NCBI GenBank assembly: GCA_964433905.1 | Contig: CAYSSM010000007.1 | Span: forward strand, 1-25,472 | From: CAYSSM01 sp964433905 | GTDB lineage: Bacteria > Patescibacteriota > UBA1384 > UBA12157 > JAENIV01 | Direction: 5' to 3' | Length of the DNA stretch: 25,472 nt | Part shown: positions 6,619-14,366 of the stretch, one piece after another | How the letters are laid out: the number at the start of each line of letters is the position of its first letter | Numbering within the stretch: position 1 is the first letter of the stretch | Made by a program: the position numbers and the translations under genes | Notes under the pieces: generated by a model | What the model was told of the DNA's origin: nothing | Database searches by the model: none | Seen by the model: only the letters and a program-made list of their open reading frames with translations

Positions 6619-7797
6619 ATGCCCAAAATAAATTATTTAAACGACCAAATTTCAAAAGCCCGCAGAAGCAAAGGCGGTCTTTTTATTGTTTTTTTTCTCA
6701 TTTTAAGTTTCATTATGGGTCTTCTTGGCGGCACAGGCGCAATACTCGCTTTATCGTCAAACAGCCGTTTACAGGATATTTTAGGCATTAAGGGCAGCAG
6801 CATCAACATCAACTCAACTAAAACTGAAAAATTAAGACTTGAAGAATCGTCGGCCATAACCGATACGGTCAAAAAAGTAACTCCGGCGGTTGTTTCAATC
6901 ACCTCGTCGCGCAATGTTCAGGACTTATTCGGTCAGATTTTGCAGCAAGAAGGTGGTGGCACCGGTTTTATTATTACTAACGACGGTTTGATTTTGACTA
7001 ACAAACATGTGGCTCAATCGGGTGATAATTTATCAGTTTTAACTTCCGATGGTAAAAGCTATCCGGCAAAAATCGCTGCGCTCGATCCGACTAATGATTT
7101 GGCGATTCTAAAAATTGACGCCAGCGGTTTGCCGGTGGTTGACTTGGGCGATTCCAATGATTTGCAAATCGGCCAATGGGTAATTGCGGTGGGTAACGCT
7201 TTAGGACAGTTTCAAAATACTGTTACTATCGGGGTGATCTCTGCCCGCGAGCGGCAGTTAGTTGCTGGAAGCGGCAATGGTGATCAAGAACAATTAAATA
7301 ATTTGCTGCAAACTGATGCGGCCATTAATTCTGGTAATTCTGGTGGACCGCTTGTTAATCTTGCCGGCCAAGTAATCGGCATTAACACAGCTGTTGCCAG
7401 CAACGCTCAAGGTATTGGCTTTGCCATTACGATTAATCAGGCCAAAGGCGCTCTTGAAAGCTATAAAAAAACCGGCAAGATTGTCAAACCATATCTTGGC
7501 GTTCAGTATGTTACATTGAATAAAGATATAATTTCGCAAAATAACATCAAAGTTGATCATGGCGCTTTAATTGTCTCGGGAAGAAATCAGTCAGCTGTTG
7601 TGGCAAACAGTCCAGCCGATAAAGCGGGGATTAAAGAGGGCGATGTTGTTTTGGAAATAAACGGCCAGCGGATTGACGAAAATCATCCTTTGAGCGCAGT
7701 CTTGCAACAATTTCAGCCTGACGATGAAATTGAATTGAAGATATCGCGCGACAACAAAGAGAGCGTACTGAAATTGAAATTAGGTTCGACAAATTAA
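6619..7797 (+). CDS. HtrA/DegP-family serine protease (S1C) with one PDZ domain
   Basis: A membrane-anchored, extracytoplasmic quality-control protease. Residues 20-46 form an uncleaved N-terminal anchor. The trypsin-like domain (about 75-275) has the full triad: His130 (LTNKHVA), Asp160 (NDLAILKI) and Ser241 (GNSGGP). A PDZ domain follows (about 290-390; GVQYV, SPADKAGIKEGDVVLEINGQ). At 392 aa it is the usual one-PDZ size. It has its own promoter (6571-6599) and AAGG before the ATG. Its stop abuts the stop of the convergent prfA with no terminator between them, so the two transcripts probably run into each other. Confidence 0.94.
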   Translation: MPKINYLNDQISKARRSKGGLFIVFFLILSFIMGLLGGTGAILALSSNSRLQDILGIKGSSININSTKTEKLRLEESSAITDTVKKVTPAVVSITSSRNVQDLFGQILQQEGGGTGFIITNDGLILTNKHVAQSGDNLSVLTSDGKSYPAKIAALDPTNDLAILKIDASGLPVVDLGDSNDLQIGQWVIAVGNALGQFQNTVTIGVISARERQLVAGSGNGDQEQLNNLLQTDAAINSGNSGGPLVNLAGQVIGINTAVASNAQGIGFAITINQAKGALESYKKTGKIVKPYLGVQYVTLNKDIISQNNIKVDHGALIVSGRNQSAVVANSPADKAGIKEGDVVLEINGQRIDENHPLSAVLQQFQPDDEIELKISRDNKESVLKLKLGSTN

Positions 7798-8679
7798 TTA
7801 TATTTGCGCTAAAGTTTTTTCAAGATTTTCTTTTTCGAGATCTTTTATAATTTGATGTAAATTTCCGTTTAAAATTTCGGAAATTTTACTCCATGATTTT
7901 TTAATACGGTGATCAGTGATTCTGTCTTGAGGAAAATTATAAGTTCTGATTTTTTCCGAGCGGTCGCCGGTGCCGATTTGAATTTTACGGTTTTCGGAGC
8001 GTTCTTTGTTCTTTTTGTCTTGCTCTTGCTCAAAAAGCCGGGCTCGCAGCACTTGCATGGCCTTGGCGCGGTTTTTAATTTGCGATCGTTCGTCTTGGCA
8101 GGTAACGACGAGTCCTGACGGAATATGGGTGATACGGACAGCCGAGTCGGTAGTGTTAACACCCTGGCCGCCGTGGCCCTTGGCGCGATATACATCAACG
8201 CGGATATCTTGAGGAGCGATTTGAATTTCTGTTTCCGAAACTTCCGGCAAAACCGCCACCGTGGCAGCCGAAGTGTGCAACCGGCCCGATTTCTCTGTTT
8301 TGGGAACTCTTTGAACCCTGTGCACGCCAGACTCATATTTTAAAAATCGAAAAACATCATTGCCTTTAATTTCAGTGGTAATTTCTTTAACTCCGCCAAG
8401 CGATGTTTTACTAGAATCTAAAACATTAACTTTCCATCCTTTAATCTCGGAATATCTTTGATACATTCGAAATAACTCACCGGCGAAAAGTTCGGCTTCG
8501 TCGCCGCCGGTTCCGGCGCGTATTTCCAAAATGACATCCTTATTCTCTGTCGTATCAGATGTCATTAATTGATTTTTTAGCTTTATAATTTCTTCTTGAG
8601 CCAGTTCTTTAATGGCAGGATCGTTAGTTGTATTAAAGAGGTTTTGAGTATCCTCGAGTTGTTGTTTGAGATCGTTCAT
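7798..8679 (-). CDS. prfA: Peptide chain release factor 1
   Basis: RF1 recognises UAA and UAG and triggers hydrolysis of peptidyl-tRNA. The GGQ loop (KGHGGQGVN) and the class I signature around RAGTGGDEAELFAG are present, and the stop-codon-reading loop has Pro-Lys-Thr (RVPKTEKSGRLHTS), the P-x-T form that marks RF1 rather than RF2. At 293 aa it lacks about 60 residues of N-terminal domain 1 compared with E. coli RF1. The start is supported by GAGG upstream, so the short form is probably real, as is common for reduced genomes. It lies downstream of rpmE on the same strand, a common pairing. Confidence 0.95.
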   Translation of the reverse strand: MNDLKQQLEDTQNLFNTTNDPAIKELAQEEIIKLKNQLMTSDTTENKDVILEIRAGTGGDEAELFAGELFRMYQRYSEIKGWKVNVLDSSKTSLGGVKEITTEIKGNDVFRFLKYESGVHRVQRVPKTEKSGRLHTSAATVAVLPEVSETEIQIAPQDIRVDVYRAKGHGGQGVNTTDSAVRITHIPSGLVVTCQDERSQIKNRAKAMQVLRARLFEQEQDKKNKERSENRKIQIGTGDRSEKIRTYNFPQDRITDHRIKKSWSKISEILNGNLHQIIKDLEKENLEKTLAQI

Positions 8680-8707
8680 ATATTCCTCGCTAATAACGAA
8701 TTATTCT

Positions 8708-8727
8708 AATAACTAATATTAGTTATT
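8708..8727. repeat. Perfect 20-bp palindrome between rpmE and prfA
   Basis: AATAACTAATATTAGTTATT, inside an AT-rich spacer (8690-8745) that repeats the unit TAATAAC or its complement several times. There is no T-run, so it is not a clear terminator; it could stabilise or process the rpmE-prfA message. Confidence 0.6.
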
Positions 8728-8746
8728 CGTAATTAGTTTAAATTAG

Positions 8747-8989
8747 TTATTGGCGTGGCTTTTTATTCTTTTTTGCCTTCATCTCTTCGGCCATCTTGAC
8801 TTTTGCTTGGAATTTATCCACTCGTCCAGCGGTATCGATAAACTTAGCCGTTCCAGTATAGAACGGGTGGCAAGCAGAACAAACTTCCACCTTAATTTCA
8901 GGGAGAGTTGAGCCAACTTCAAAAGTATTCCCGCAGGAGCAGGTAACTTTGGCAGTTTTATAATATTGTGGATGAATTTTGTCTTTCAT
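8747..8989 (-). CDS. rpmE: 50S ribosomal protein L31, zinc-binding type
   Basis: 80-residue L31 of the large ribosomal subunit. Zinc ligands Cys17 and Cys19 (CSCG) and Cys37 and Cys40 (CSACHPFYTG) are intact, so this is the C+ form. The HPFYTG motif and the basic C-terminal tail (MKAKKNKKPRQ) fit the family. AAGGAA lies before the ATG. It is followed by prfA, separated by a palindromic AT-rich spacer. Confidence 0.96.
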   Translation of the reverse strand: MKDKIHPQYYKTAKVTCSCGNTFEVGSTLPEIKVEVCSACHPFYTGTAKFIDTAGRVDKFQAKVKMAEEMKAKKNKKPRQ

Positions 8990-9010
8990 AATTTCCTTTT
9001 CAATATTAAC

Positions 9011-9039
9011 ATATTATCAGATTTATCCCAACATTGCAA
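9011..9039 (-). promoter_or_regulatory. Probable promoter of rpmE-prfA
   Basis: On the minus strand TTGCAA (9034-9039), a 17-base spacer ending in TGA, and TAATAT (9011-9016), which gives an extended -10 TGnTAATAT. The boxes are not consensus, but position and spacing fit. Confidence 0.5.
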
Positions 9040-9063
9040 TCCTTGGGGTTCTATCCTGGCAAT

Positions 9064-9096
9064 TTATACCACAAAAATGATATATCACTGGAGTGG
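9064..9096. repeat. Imperfect palindrome, copy 2 of the 56-93 repeat
   Basis: Shares TTATACCA, the TGATATATCA core and TGnAGTGG in the same order and spacing with 56-93, although its arms pair less well. It lies beyond the terminator of the minus-strand gene at 9188, as copy 1 does for the gene at 129. Confidence 0.55.
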
Positions 9097-9126
9097 GATT
9101 TCTAACCAGTTAAAATTTAAAGAATT

Positions 9127-9156
9127 AAAAAAACCGCCTCGCGGGTAGCGGGCGGT
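9127..9156 (-). terminator. Intrinsic terminator of the 9188-9631 gene
   Basis: Stem of 8 bp with one bulge: CCGCC (9134-9138) and CGC (9140-9142) pair with GCG (9148-9150) and GGCGG (9151-9155). On the minus strand seven U residues follow (complement of 9127-9133). Confidence 0.85.
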
Positions 9157-9187
9157 CGATAAAAGGCTATGTTGTTTGTGGCAAGAA

Positions 9188-9631
9188 CTAATGGTCTTCT
9201 GCCCAGATGTTTTCATATAGCTCTATGACAAAGTTGCATTCTAGACAATAAGCGACCAGATTCGGAAAATACTTTTCATGATTGATTTTTTTGGTTTGGC
9301 CTTGAATCTCCTCGGTTGTAATTACTCCAACGGTATTGAGCGGAGTCTTACATTGATAGCAGAAATAAGGTATCTCACTAACGAAAGCATTGAAGATAGG
9401 TAAAAATTGAGGAAGATTTTCCAGAAAAGCAATCAACTTGTTAAGCCACGATGGACTGTTTCGCCGAAATCTTCTTCGGAAGACCATCCTCCAATTAGAA
9501 AAATTGGCCAATCTGATCAGTCTGTTTTGAAGTAATATCTCTCTGATCTCTTTCATCTGTTTGGCTGTAGGCAAAGTAATCTTTGAATCTTCAATCAGCA
9601 CCGGATGTTCGTCAACCATAACTTCGAGCAT
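9188..9631 (-). CDS. Hypothetical zinc-ribbon protein, 147 aa
   Basis: I do not recognise the family. Two CxxC knuckles (CYQC near residue 94 and CLEC near 129) about 35 residues apart suggest a zinc ribbon in the C-terminal half; the middle is basic (FRRRFRRN), so nucleic-acid binding is possible but unproven. I chose the ATG at 9629-9631 because AAGGAG lies 6 bases upstream and the promoter sits at 9660-9688; an in-frame TTG at 9688 would lie inside the -35 box. The unit is monocistronic with its own promoter and terminator. It is flanked by dispersed repeats on both sides (9064-9096 and 9689-9791). Confidence 0.75.
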   Translation of the reverse strand: MLEVMVDEHPVLIEDSKITLPTAKQMKEIREILLQNRLIRLANFSNWRMVFRRRFRRNSPSWLNKLIAFLENLPQFLPIFNAFVSEIPYFCYQCKTPLNTVGVITTEEIQGQTKKINHEKYFPNLVAYCLECNFVIELYENIWAEDH

Positions 9632-9659
9632 CTGTGTCTCCTTGGAGATGACTAATGAT

Positions 9660-9688
9660 ATTCTATAATTTCTCTTGTCAAAAGTCAA
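9660..9688 (-). promoter_or_regulatory. Sigma-70 promoter of the 9188-9631 gene
   Basis: Minus strand: TTGACT (9683-9688), 17-base spacer, TAGAAT (9660-9665). The transcript start would be near 9653, upstream of AAGGAG. Confidence 0.8.
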
Positions 9689-9721
9689 GCCCTAAACCAG
9701 AGCAAAAGCTCGGTTCAGGGC
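9689..9721. repeat. REP-like hairpin with AACC/GGTT steps
   Basis: GCCCT, AACC and GAGC (9689-9703) pair with GCTC, GGTT and AGGGC (9708-9721) around an AAAA loop, with one mismatch and one bulge. It contains the AACC/GGTT steps of the other REP-like elements but has no inner sequence in common with them. No T-run, so not a terminator. Confidence 0.6.
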
Positions 9722-9725
9722 GCAG

Positions 9726-9791
9726 TCCTATGCACGACGCTTCTGCGTGATTGAACGTAGTTCAATAAGTCAGAAAGGAGTTGCATTAGGA
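9726..9791 (-). repeat. Structured repeat, diverged copy 4
   Basis: Read on the minus strand: outer stem TCCTA-TGCA with its complement, stem TTCTG/CAGAA (9771-9775 and 9741-9745), then an apical hairpin TTGAAC-TAC-GTTCAA (9751-9765). The TAC loop and the flanking ACTTA / TCACG bases match copies 1 and 2 at 17370 and 22274, while the stems differ but still pair. It lies between the divergent 9188 gene and rpsB. Confidence 0.5.
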
Positions 9792-9845
9792 TAAGGAGTA
9801 TGATACTATTTCTCTGTAGCAGAAAACTGCTTTTTTAAGTATAAT
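9781..9845 (+). promoter_or_regulatory. rpsB leader with two candidate promoters and a terminator-like hairpin
   Basis: An upstream candidate has TTGCAT (9781-9786), a 17-base spacer and TACTAT with an extended TG. Downstream, AGCAG-AAAA-CTGCT (9818-9831) followed by T6 resembles a small terminator or attenuator. A perfect TATAAT (9840-9845) follows it, about 20 bases before the rpsB ATG. The -35 of this second promoter is poor. Feedback control of rpsB leaders is common, but I recognise no known S2 binding structure here. Confidence 0.45.
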
Positions 9846-9865
9846 ATTCGTATAGGAAGGATTAA

Positions 9866-10690
9866 ATGCCAATGCCTACATTAACTGAATTACTCGAAGC
9901 CGGAGCTCATTTCGGTCACAAAAAAGAACGGTCTTATCCAAAAGCGAAAAAATTTACATACACAATTCGTGATAATGTTTATGTAATTGATTTGGAACAA
10001 ACCGTCAAAAGATTAGACGAAGCCATAAATTATCTTAAAGCGCAAATAGAAAATGGCAAAATCATTCTTTTTGTTGGCACCAAGCGCCAAGCGAAAGTCT
10101 ATGTTAGAAAACTGGCTCAAAATTTAAATATGCCTTATATCGTTGAGCGGTGGCTGGGAGGAATGCTGACAAATTTTGAGACGGTATACAAAAGTTTGAA
10201 AAAGCTTGAAAAGCTCGAAGAACTTATGAAGTCCGAAGATTTTAATAAATATACCAAAAAAGAACGCAAAGTTATCGAAGAAAAACAAATAAAACTTGCG
10301 GCGATTTTTGAAGGATTAAGAAATTTTAATAAATTACCCGACGGTCTGTTTGTTGTTGATAGTGCTAATGAAAAAGTTGCCGTTTTAGAGGCAAGAAAAA
10401 TAAATATTCCGATAGTGGGGATTTGCGATACCAACGCCAATCCCGATTTGATCGATTATCCAATCCCTGCTAATGATGATTCGGAAAAAACAATCAAACT
10501 TATTTTGGAAAAAATTGAAGAAGGTATTAAGGGTGCAAAAATTAAAAAAGAAGAAGTTGCCGTTGAAGAGCCTGTCAAAGTAGATGATGAAAAAGAAGAA
10601 AAGACTGTTCTGCCTTCTAGGAATAAGGCAGTTGCTAAACCGAAAAAAATTGCAAAAGTAAAAACAAAAGTGACTAAGGAGAAAAAATAA
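9866..10690 (+). CDS. rpsB: 30S ribosomal protein S2
   Basis: S2 of the small ribosomal subunit. Diagnostic segments are LLEAGAHFGHKK near the start, ILFVGTKRQAK, PYIVERWLGGMLTNF, LPDGLFVVDSANEKVAVLEA and the IPIVGICDTNANPDLIDYPIPANDD block. The core ends near residue 225; the remaining 50 residues form a Lys/Glu-rich tail, longer than usual. AGGAAGG (9854-9860) precedes the ATG. Its stop overlaps the start of tsf by one base (TAATG), so tsf is translationally coupled, as is usual for rpsB-tsf. Confidence 0.97.
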   Translation: MPMPTLTELLEAGAHFGHKKERSYPKAKKFTYTIRDNVYVIDLEQTVKRLDEAINYLKAQIENGKIILFVGTKRQAKVYVRKLAQNLNMPYIVERWLGGMLTNFETVYKSLKKLEKLEELMKSEDFNKYTKKERKVIEEKQIKLAAIFEGLRNFNKLPDGLFVVDSANEKVAVLEARKINIPIVGICDTNANPDLIDYPIPANDDSEKTIKLILEKIEEGIKGAKIKKEEVAVEEPVKVDDEKEEKTVLPSRNKAVAKPKKIAKVKTKVTKEKK

Positions 10691-11148
10691 TGGATGCAAA
10701 ATTAGTTGCAAGACTGCGAGCCGAAACCGGTGCCGGGGTTATGGATTGTAAAAAAGCACTGGAAGAATCCAGAGGTGATTTTGAAAAAGCAAAAGCTATT
10801 TTGGAAAATAACGCTGCAGCTATTGCCAAGAAGAAATCGGAAAGATCAGCTAACCAGGGATTGATCGAATGTTATTGTCATGGCGGGAAAATCGGAGTTT
10901 TATTGGAGCTTGCTTGCGAAACGGATTTTGTCGCTAAAAATGAAGAATTTAAAAACTTAGCTCATGATTTGGCTATGCAAGTTGTTTCGATGAATCCAAA
11001 AAATATCGAAGAATTATTTTCTGGGGCATATATAAAAGATGAATCATTAACGATTAAGAAATTGATTGAGCAGACTGTTGGAAAAATCGGCGAAAATATC
11101 CAAGTTAAAAGATTTATCCGTTACGAGCTTGGCGAAGAAATTAAATAA
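10690..11148 (+). CDS. tsf: Elongation factor Ts, short form
   Basis: EF-Ts is the guanine-nucleotide exchange factor of EF-Tu. Recognised from VARLRAETGAGVMDCKKALEE at the N-terminus (UBA-like domain), the TDFVAKNEEFKNLAHDLAMQV core, and the C-terminal end (VKRFIRYELGEE). At 152 aa it is the short form lacking one core subdomain of the E. coli protein (283 aa); similarly short EF-Ts proteins occur in Thermus and many CPR bacteria. It is coupled to rpsB and followed after 22 bases by frr; the pyrH gene that often separates them is absent. Confidence 0.95.
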   Translation: MDAKLVARLRAETGAGVMDCKKALEESRGDFEKAKAILENNAAAIAKKKSERSANQGLIECYCHGGKIGVLLELACETDFVAKNEEFKNLAHDLAMQVVSMNPKNIEELFSGAYIKDESLTIKKLIEQTVGKIGENIQVKRFIRYELGEEIK

Positions 11149-11170
11149 TTTTTTAGCAAAGCGAGGGATC

Positions 11171-11728
11171 GTGTATCAAAAACTCATCAACAATTTACGG
11201 CCGAAAATGGATGAAGTTGTTGAAAAATTAACAGAAAGTTTTCGCGCTCTTCGTACCGGTAAAGCCAACTCAGCTTTGGTTGAAAATATCGCCGTTAATT
11301 ATTATGGTTCTAAAGTTCCGCTAAAACAAATGGCTAATATTAGCACACCGGATGCGAGCTTAATCGTCATCCAGCCGTGGGACAATAATTCGTTAGGCGA
11401 TGTCGAACTGGCAATTCAAAATTCCGATATCGGTCTTAATCCTTCAAGCGATGGTCGTTCGATTAGGTTAAGTTTGCCACCAATGACTGCTGACCGGCGC
11501 GAAGAATTAGTTCAAATGATTCATAAAAATGCTGAAGCCTCGAGAGTTGTTTTAAGAAATCTTCGAGAAGAATCATGGAAAGAAATAAAAAAACTCGAAA
11601 GCCAAAAGTCAATTACTGAAGACGATCGTTACGCCGCCGAAAAAGATTTAAATAAATTGATCGAAGATTACAATAGTAAAATAAATAATGCAGTTGTAAA
11701 TAAAGAAAAAGAAATAAGGACTATTTAG
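11171..11728 (+). CDS. frr: Ribosome recycling factor
   Basis: RRF splits post-termination ribosomes together with EF-G. At 185 aa it has exactly the family size. Signature segments are LRTGKANSALVENI, VNYYGSKVPLKQMANIS, the NPSSDGRSIRLSLPPMT block, EELVQMIHKNAEASRVVLRN, and the ISKINNAV-like C-terminal helix. I chose the GTG at 11171, preceded by GAGGGA, which gives the standard N-terminus (YQKLINNLRPKM); ATG and other codons further upstream would overlap tsf. Its stop TAG overlaps the GTG start of rseP by one base. Confidence 0.95.
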   Translation: MYQKLINNLRPKMDEVVEKLTESFRALRTGKANSALVENIAVNYYGSKVPLKQMANISTPDASLIVIQPWDNNSLGDVELAIQNSDIGLNPSSDGRSIRLSLPPMTADRREELVQMIHKNAEASRVVLRNLREESWKEIKKLESQKSITEDDRYAAEKDLNKLIEDYNSKINNAVVNKEKEIRTI

Positions 11729-12783
11729 TGCTTTTATCTATTATCATTTTTGTCGTTTTTCTAATCATTTTAATACTCGTTCATGAGCTTGGCCATTTTT
11801 TAATTGCCAAATTAAATGGCGTTCAAGTAAAAGAGTTTGCTTTCGGTTTTCCGCCGACGATTTATTCATTTACCCGCAAAGGCACTAAATATTCTTTTAA
11901 TTTAATTCCATTGGGAGGATATGTCAGTCTTTTAGGCGAGGAAGAAGATGTCAAAACGCCGGGTTCGTATTATTCTTTGAAAGTTTGGCAAAAAATTTCT
12001 ATTGTTGTCACCGGAGTGATGATGAATTTTCTTTTGGCGATAATTATTTTGACGATCGGTTTTATGATAGGCATGACGCCACTAGTTTCCGATCCGGCAA
12101 CACTAGGAGGACAAAAAACCTCGCAAGTAATGGTAGCGCAAGTTGTTCTCGATTCGCCGGCGGCAAAAATTGGAATTGAGTCCGGCAACATTTTAAACGG
12201 ATTTTCTTCGCCAAGTGATTTACAGCAATTTACCAAAGAAAATGCCGGCAAGCTTGTCAATTTGGATATTCAAAAAAATGGCAGCCAGGAAATAAAGCCG
12301 GTTCAGTTAGGCACAAACGATGCTCCTTTGGGCGTGGCGGTTGTATCGATTACCAAAGTTAAGCAATCTTTTCCGCGAGCGCTAGTCACGGCAACCGTTG
12401 AAGTTGGCCGAAGCATCAAAACGGTAGTTTTTGTTTTAGGCGGCATGATAAAAAGTGTTTTTACCACCGGTTCTGCCGGCGAAGCCGGCGCTGGTGTTGT
12501 CGGGCCGATTGGAATTTTTAATTTCACTTCCGAAGCGCTAAAAATCGGTTGGATATATATCTTCCAACTTTTGGCGATTCTTTCAATCAATTTAGGCATT
12601 ATTAATATCCTGCCTTTTCCTGCTTTGGACGGCGGCAAGATTTTGTTCTTGGCTTTGGAAGGAATTTTCCGTAAAAAAGTTGTCCGTCAGGAAATTGAAA
12701 ATCTTATTCATACAATCGGATTTGTTTTGCTGATTATCCTGCTTTTAGCGATTACTTTTCGCGATATCTTAAGATTCTGGTAA
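11728..12783 (+). CDS. rseP: Site-2 intramembrane metalloprotease (M50, RseP family)
   Basis: A zinc protease that cuts membrane-spanning substrates within the bilayer. The first membrane helix carries the HELGH zinc motif (His19, Glu20, His23); the second catalytic motif appears as ILPFPALDGGK near residue 300, with the Asp ligand. A PDZ-like domain lies between (about 130-200; VLDSPAAKIGIESGNIL). The GTG start overlaps the frr stop. In many bacteria uppS, cdsA and dxr stand between frr and rseP; here they are missing, leaving a direct frr-rseP-proS run. The substrate is unknown. Confidence 0.93.
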   Translation: MLLSIIIFVVFLIILILVHELGHFLIAKLNGVQVKEFAFGFPPTIYSFTRKGTKYSFNLIPLGGYVSLLGEEEDVKTPGSYYSLKVWQKISIVVTGVMMNFLLAIIILTIGFMIGMTPLVSDPATLGGQKTSQVMVAQVVLDSPAAKIGIESGNILNGFSSPSDLQQFTKENAGKLVNLDIQKNGSQEIKPVQLGTNDAPLGVAVVSITKVKQSFPRALVTATVEVGRSIKTVVFVLGGMIKSVFTTGSAGEAGAGVVGPIGIFNFTSEALKIGWIYIFQLLAILSINLGIINILPFPALDGGKILFLALEGIFRKKVVRQEIENLIHTIGFVLLIILLLAITFRDILRFW

Positions 12784-12786
12784 ATG

Positions 12787-12801
12787 TGTTACAATTTAAA
12801 T
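12787..12801 (+). promoter_or_regulatory. Extended -10 for a leaderless proS message
   Basis: TGTTACAAT (12787-12795), an extended -10, ends 6 bases before the ATG at 12802, so transcription would begin at or next to the start codon. No -35 of quality is visible and no ribosome site lies before the ATG. Confidence 0.6.
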
Positions 12802-14031
12802 ATGAGATATTCTAAATCGTTAATCAAAACTTTAAAAGAAACTCCAAAAGGGGTGACATCTACCAACCAAGCTTTGCTTGAGCGGGGGTCTTTTATCTAT
12901 CAAGTCGGTTCGGGAATTTTTGCTTATATGCCTTTAGGTTTTCTTGTTTTCGAAAAAATAAGGAAAATTATTATTGATGAATTAAACAAGATTGGATGTC
13001 AGGAAGTTTCTTTACCAATCTTGCATCCTTCGGAACTGTGGAAAACTTCCGGGCGATTTAGTGAGATCGGCCCGGAACTTTTGAAGGTAAATACCGACAA
13101 AGAAGCAGAATTTGTTTTGGCAATGACACACGAAGAAGTAATTACGCCGCTTGCTAAAAGCAAAATCCAATCGTTTACCGATTTGCCATTTTGTTTAAAT
13201 CAAATTTCAAAAAAAATTCGCTTTGAAGCCCGGCCGCGCGGGGGCTTGATTCGTCTGCGTGAATTTACCATGCAGGATGCTTACAGTTTTCATGCTAATC
13301 AAAAACAACTTGACGAGACATTCGAAACTTTTATTGATGCGTACAAAAAAATATTTGAAAAAATTGGTTTGGAAGTAATAATCGTTCAGGCCGATTCAGG
13401 AATTATGGGTGGTTCGGATTCAATGGAATTTATGGCACTTTCAGAGGTTGGTGAAGATACGGTCCTGATTTGTCCAAAATGTCAAAAAGCTTTTAATCTT
13501 GAGACAAAAGAGGACAAAAAATGTCCTGATGACGGAGAAGATTTAAAAATTGAAAAAGCCATCGAAATGGCTCATGTTTTCAATTTGGGCACAAAATATT
13601 CCGACAGCTTTTCGTTAAATTATACTGACGAAAAAGGAGAGCTAAAAAAGGTTTTAATGGGATGTTACGGCATTGGCTTAGATCGAATAATCGCCGCTGT
13701 GGTGGAAAATAATCATGATGAGTACGGGATTATCTGGCCGGAGAATATCGCTCCTTTTAAAGTTTATTTGGTGGAATTGGTTGAAGGCAAGGCCGAAGAA
13801 ATTTACAAACGATTGACGGACGCGGGAATCGCAGTTTTGTATGACGATCGTAAGGTATCGGCCGGGGTTAAATTTTCCGATGCGGATCTTCTGGGAATTC
13901 CGTATCGTTTAGTAGTTAGTGAAAAAACTTTGAACGAAGATAAAGTTGAGATTAAAAAACGGGGAGAAAAAAAGTCAAGACTTATAGGACTTGACAATAT
14001 TATTAATGAATTGAGACAATATAGAAAATAA
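12802..14031 (+). CDS. proS: Prolyl-tRNA synthetase, editing-domain-less form
   Basis: Class II synthetase that charges tRNA(Pro). Motif 1 region (SLPILHPSELWKTSGR), motif 2 (FEARPRGGLIRLREFTMQDAYSF) and motif 3 (GCYGIGLDRIIAAV) are present, followed by the anticodon-binding domain (about residues 310-409). Between motifs 2 and 3 the large INS editing domain of E. coli ProRS is replaced by about 40 residues with CPKC and a later CP, resembling a decayed zinc knuckle. At 409 aa it is therefore a mini form that cannot edit Ala-tRNA(Pro) in cis. I chose the ATG at 12802 over 12784: it gives the family N-terminus (MRYSKSLIKTLKE) and sits 6 bases after a -10 box. Confidence 0.94.
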   Translation: MRYSKSLIKTLKETPKGVTSTNQALLERGSFIYQVGSGIFAYMPLGFLVFEKIRKIIIDELNKIGCQEVSLPILHPSELWKTSGRFSEIGPELLKVNTDKEAEFVLAMTHEEVITPLAKSKIQSFTDLPFCLNQISKKIRFEARPRGGLIRLREFTMQDAYSFHANQKQLDETFETFIDAYKKIFEKIGLEVIIVQADSGIMGGSDSMEFMALSEVGEDTVLICPKCQKAFNLETKEDKKCPDDGEDLKIEKAIEMAHVFNLGTKYSDSFSLNYTDEKGELKKVLMGCYGIGLDRIIAAVVENNHDEYGIIWPENIAPFKVYLVELVEGKAEEIYKRLTDAGIAVLYDDRKVSAGVKFSDADLLGIPYRLVVSEKTLNEDKVEIKKRGEKKSRLIGLDNIINELRQYRK

Positions 14032-14073
14032 ATTTAATTTTACCCCAATTTTTACGGGGTGAGAGGAGGTTCA

Positions 14074-14283
14074 ATGGGAGATGATGATCAAGTAACCACA
14101 CCGCCAGCTGATGGCGATGATGCAGCTGTTGCTAATAATAACACAGATGCAGATGATACTGCCGTGCCGGCTGGAGATGTAGTAGCGCCGGCAGAAGGTG
14201 GAAAAGAAGCTGATGAAGACGAAGACGAAGATGAAGAAGATGAAGAAGAGGGAGAAACCCCAGCCGCTCCAGCTGTAGAGTAA
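14074..14283 (+). CDS. Small acidic low-complexity protein, 69 aa
   Basis: The chain is almost only Asp, Glu, Ala, Pro, Gly and Thr, with a run of alternating Asp/Glu at about residues 49-62, so it is probably disordered and strongly negative. A perfect AGGAGG (14064-14069) is 4 bases before the ATG, one of the best ribosome sites in the window, so high expression is plausible. A hairpin (ACCCC/GGGGT, 14042-14060) precedes it. The 14302-14351 hairpin ends the unit. I do not recognise a family; possible roles such as binding cations or basic proteins are guesses. Confidence 0.75.
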   Translation: MGDDDQVTTPPADGDDAAVANNNTDADDTAVPAGDVVAPAEGGKEADEDEDEDEEDEEEGETPAAPAVE

Positions 14284-14301
14284 ATTTATTTAGATTAAAC
14301 A

Positions 14302-14351
14302 CAAAATCCCCCGCAGTTCGACAGGCTCACTGTTAACTAAAGGGGATTTTG
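14302..14351 (+). terminator. Terminator-like hairpin after the acidic protein
   Basis: CAAAATCCCC (14302-14311) pairs perfectly with GGGGATTTTG (14342-14351); the T-rich arm serves as the U-tract on either strand. The 30-base loop contains TTCGACAGGCTCACTG, which resembles the widespread TTCGACAAGCTCA-type repeat (see the relative inside uvrC). Confidence 0.7.
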
Positions 14352-14366
14352 TTATTAAGGGAAATA

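Noticed and set aside
9631..9688. TTG start at 9688 for the zinc-ribbon protein
   Set aside because: It lies inside the -35 box, upstream of the expected transcript; the ATG at 9631 has AAGGAG.
9689..9865. Riboswitch or tRNA in the hairpin-rich region before rpsB
   Set aside because: Hairpins are present, but I see no conserved aptamer core or tRNA features; dispersed repeats explain them better.
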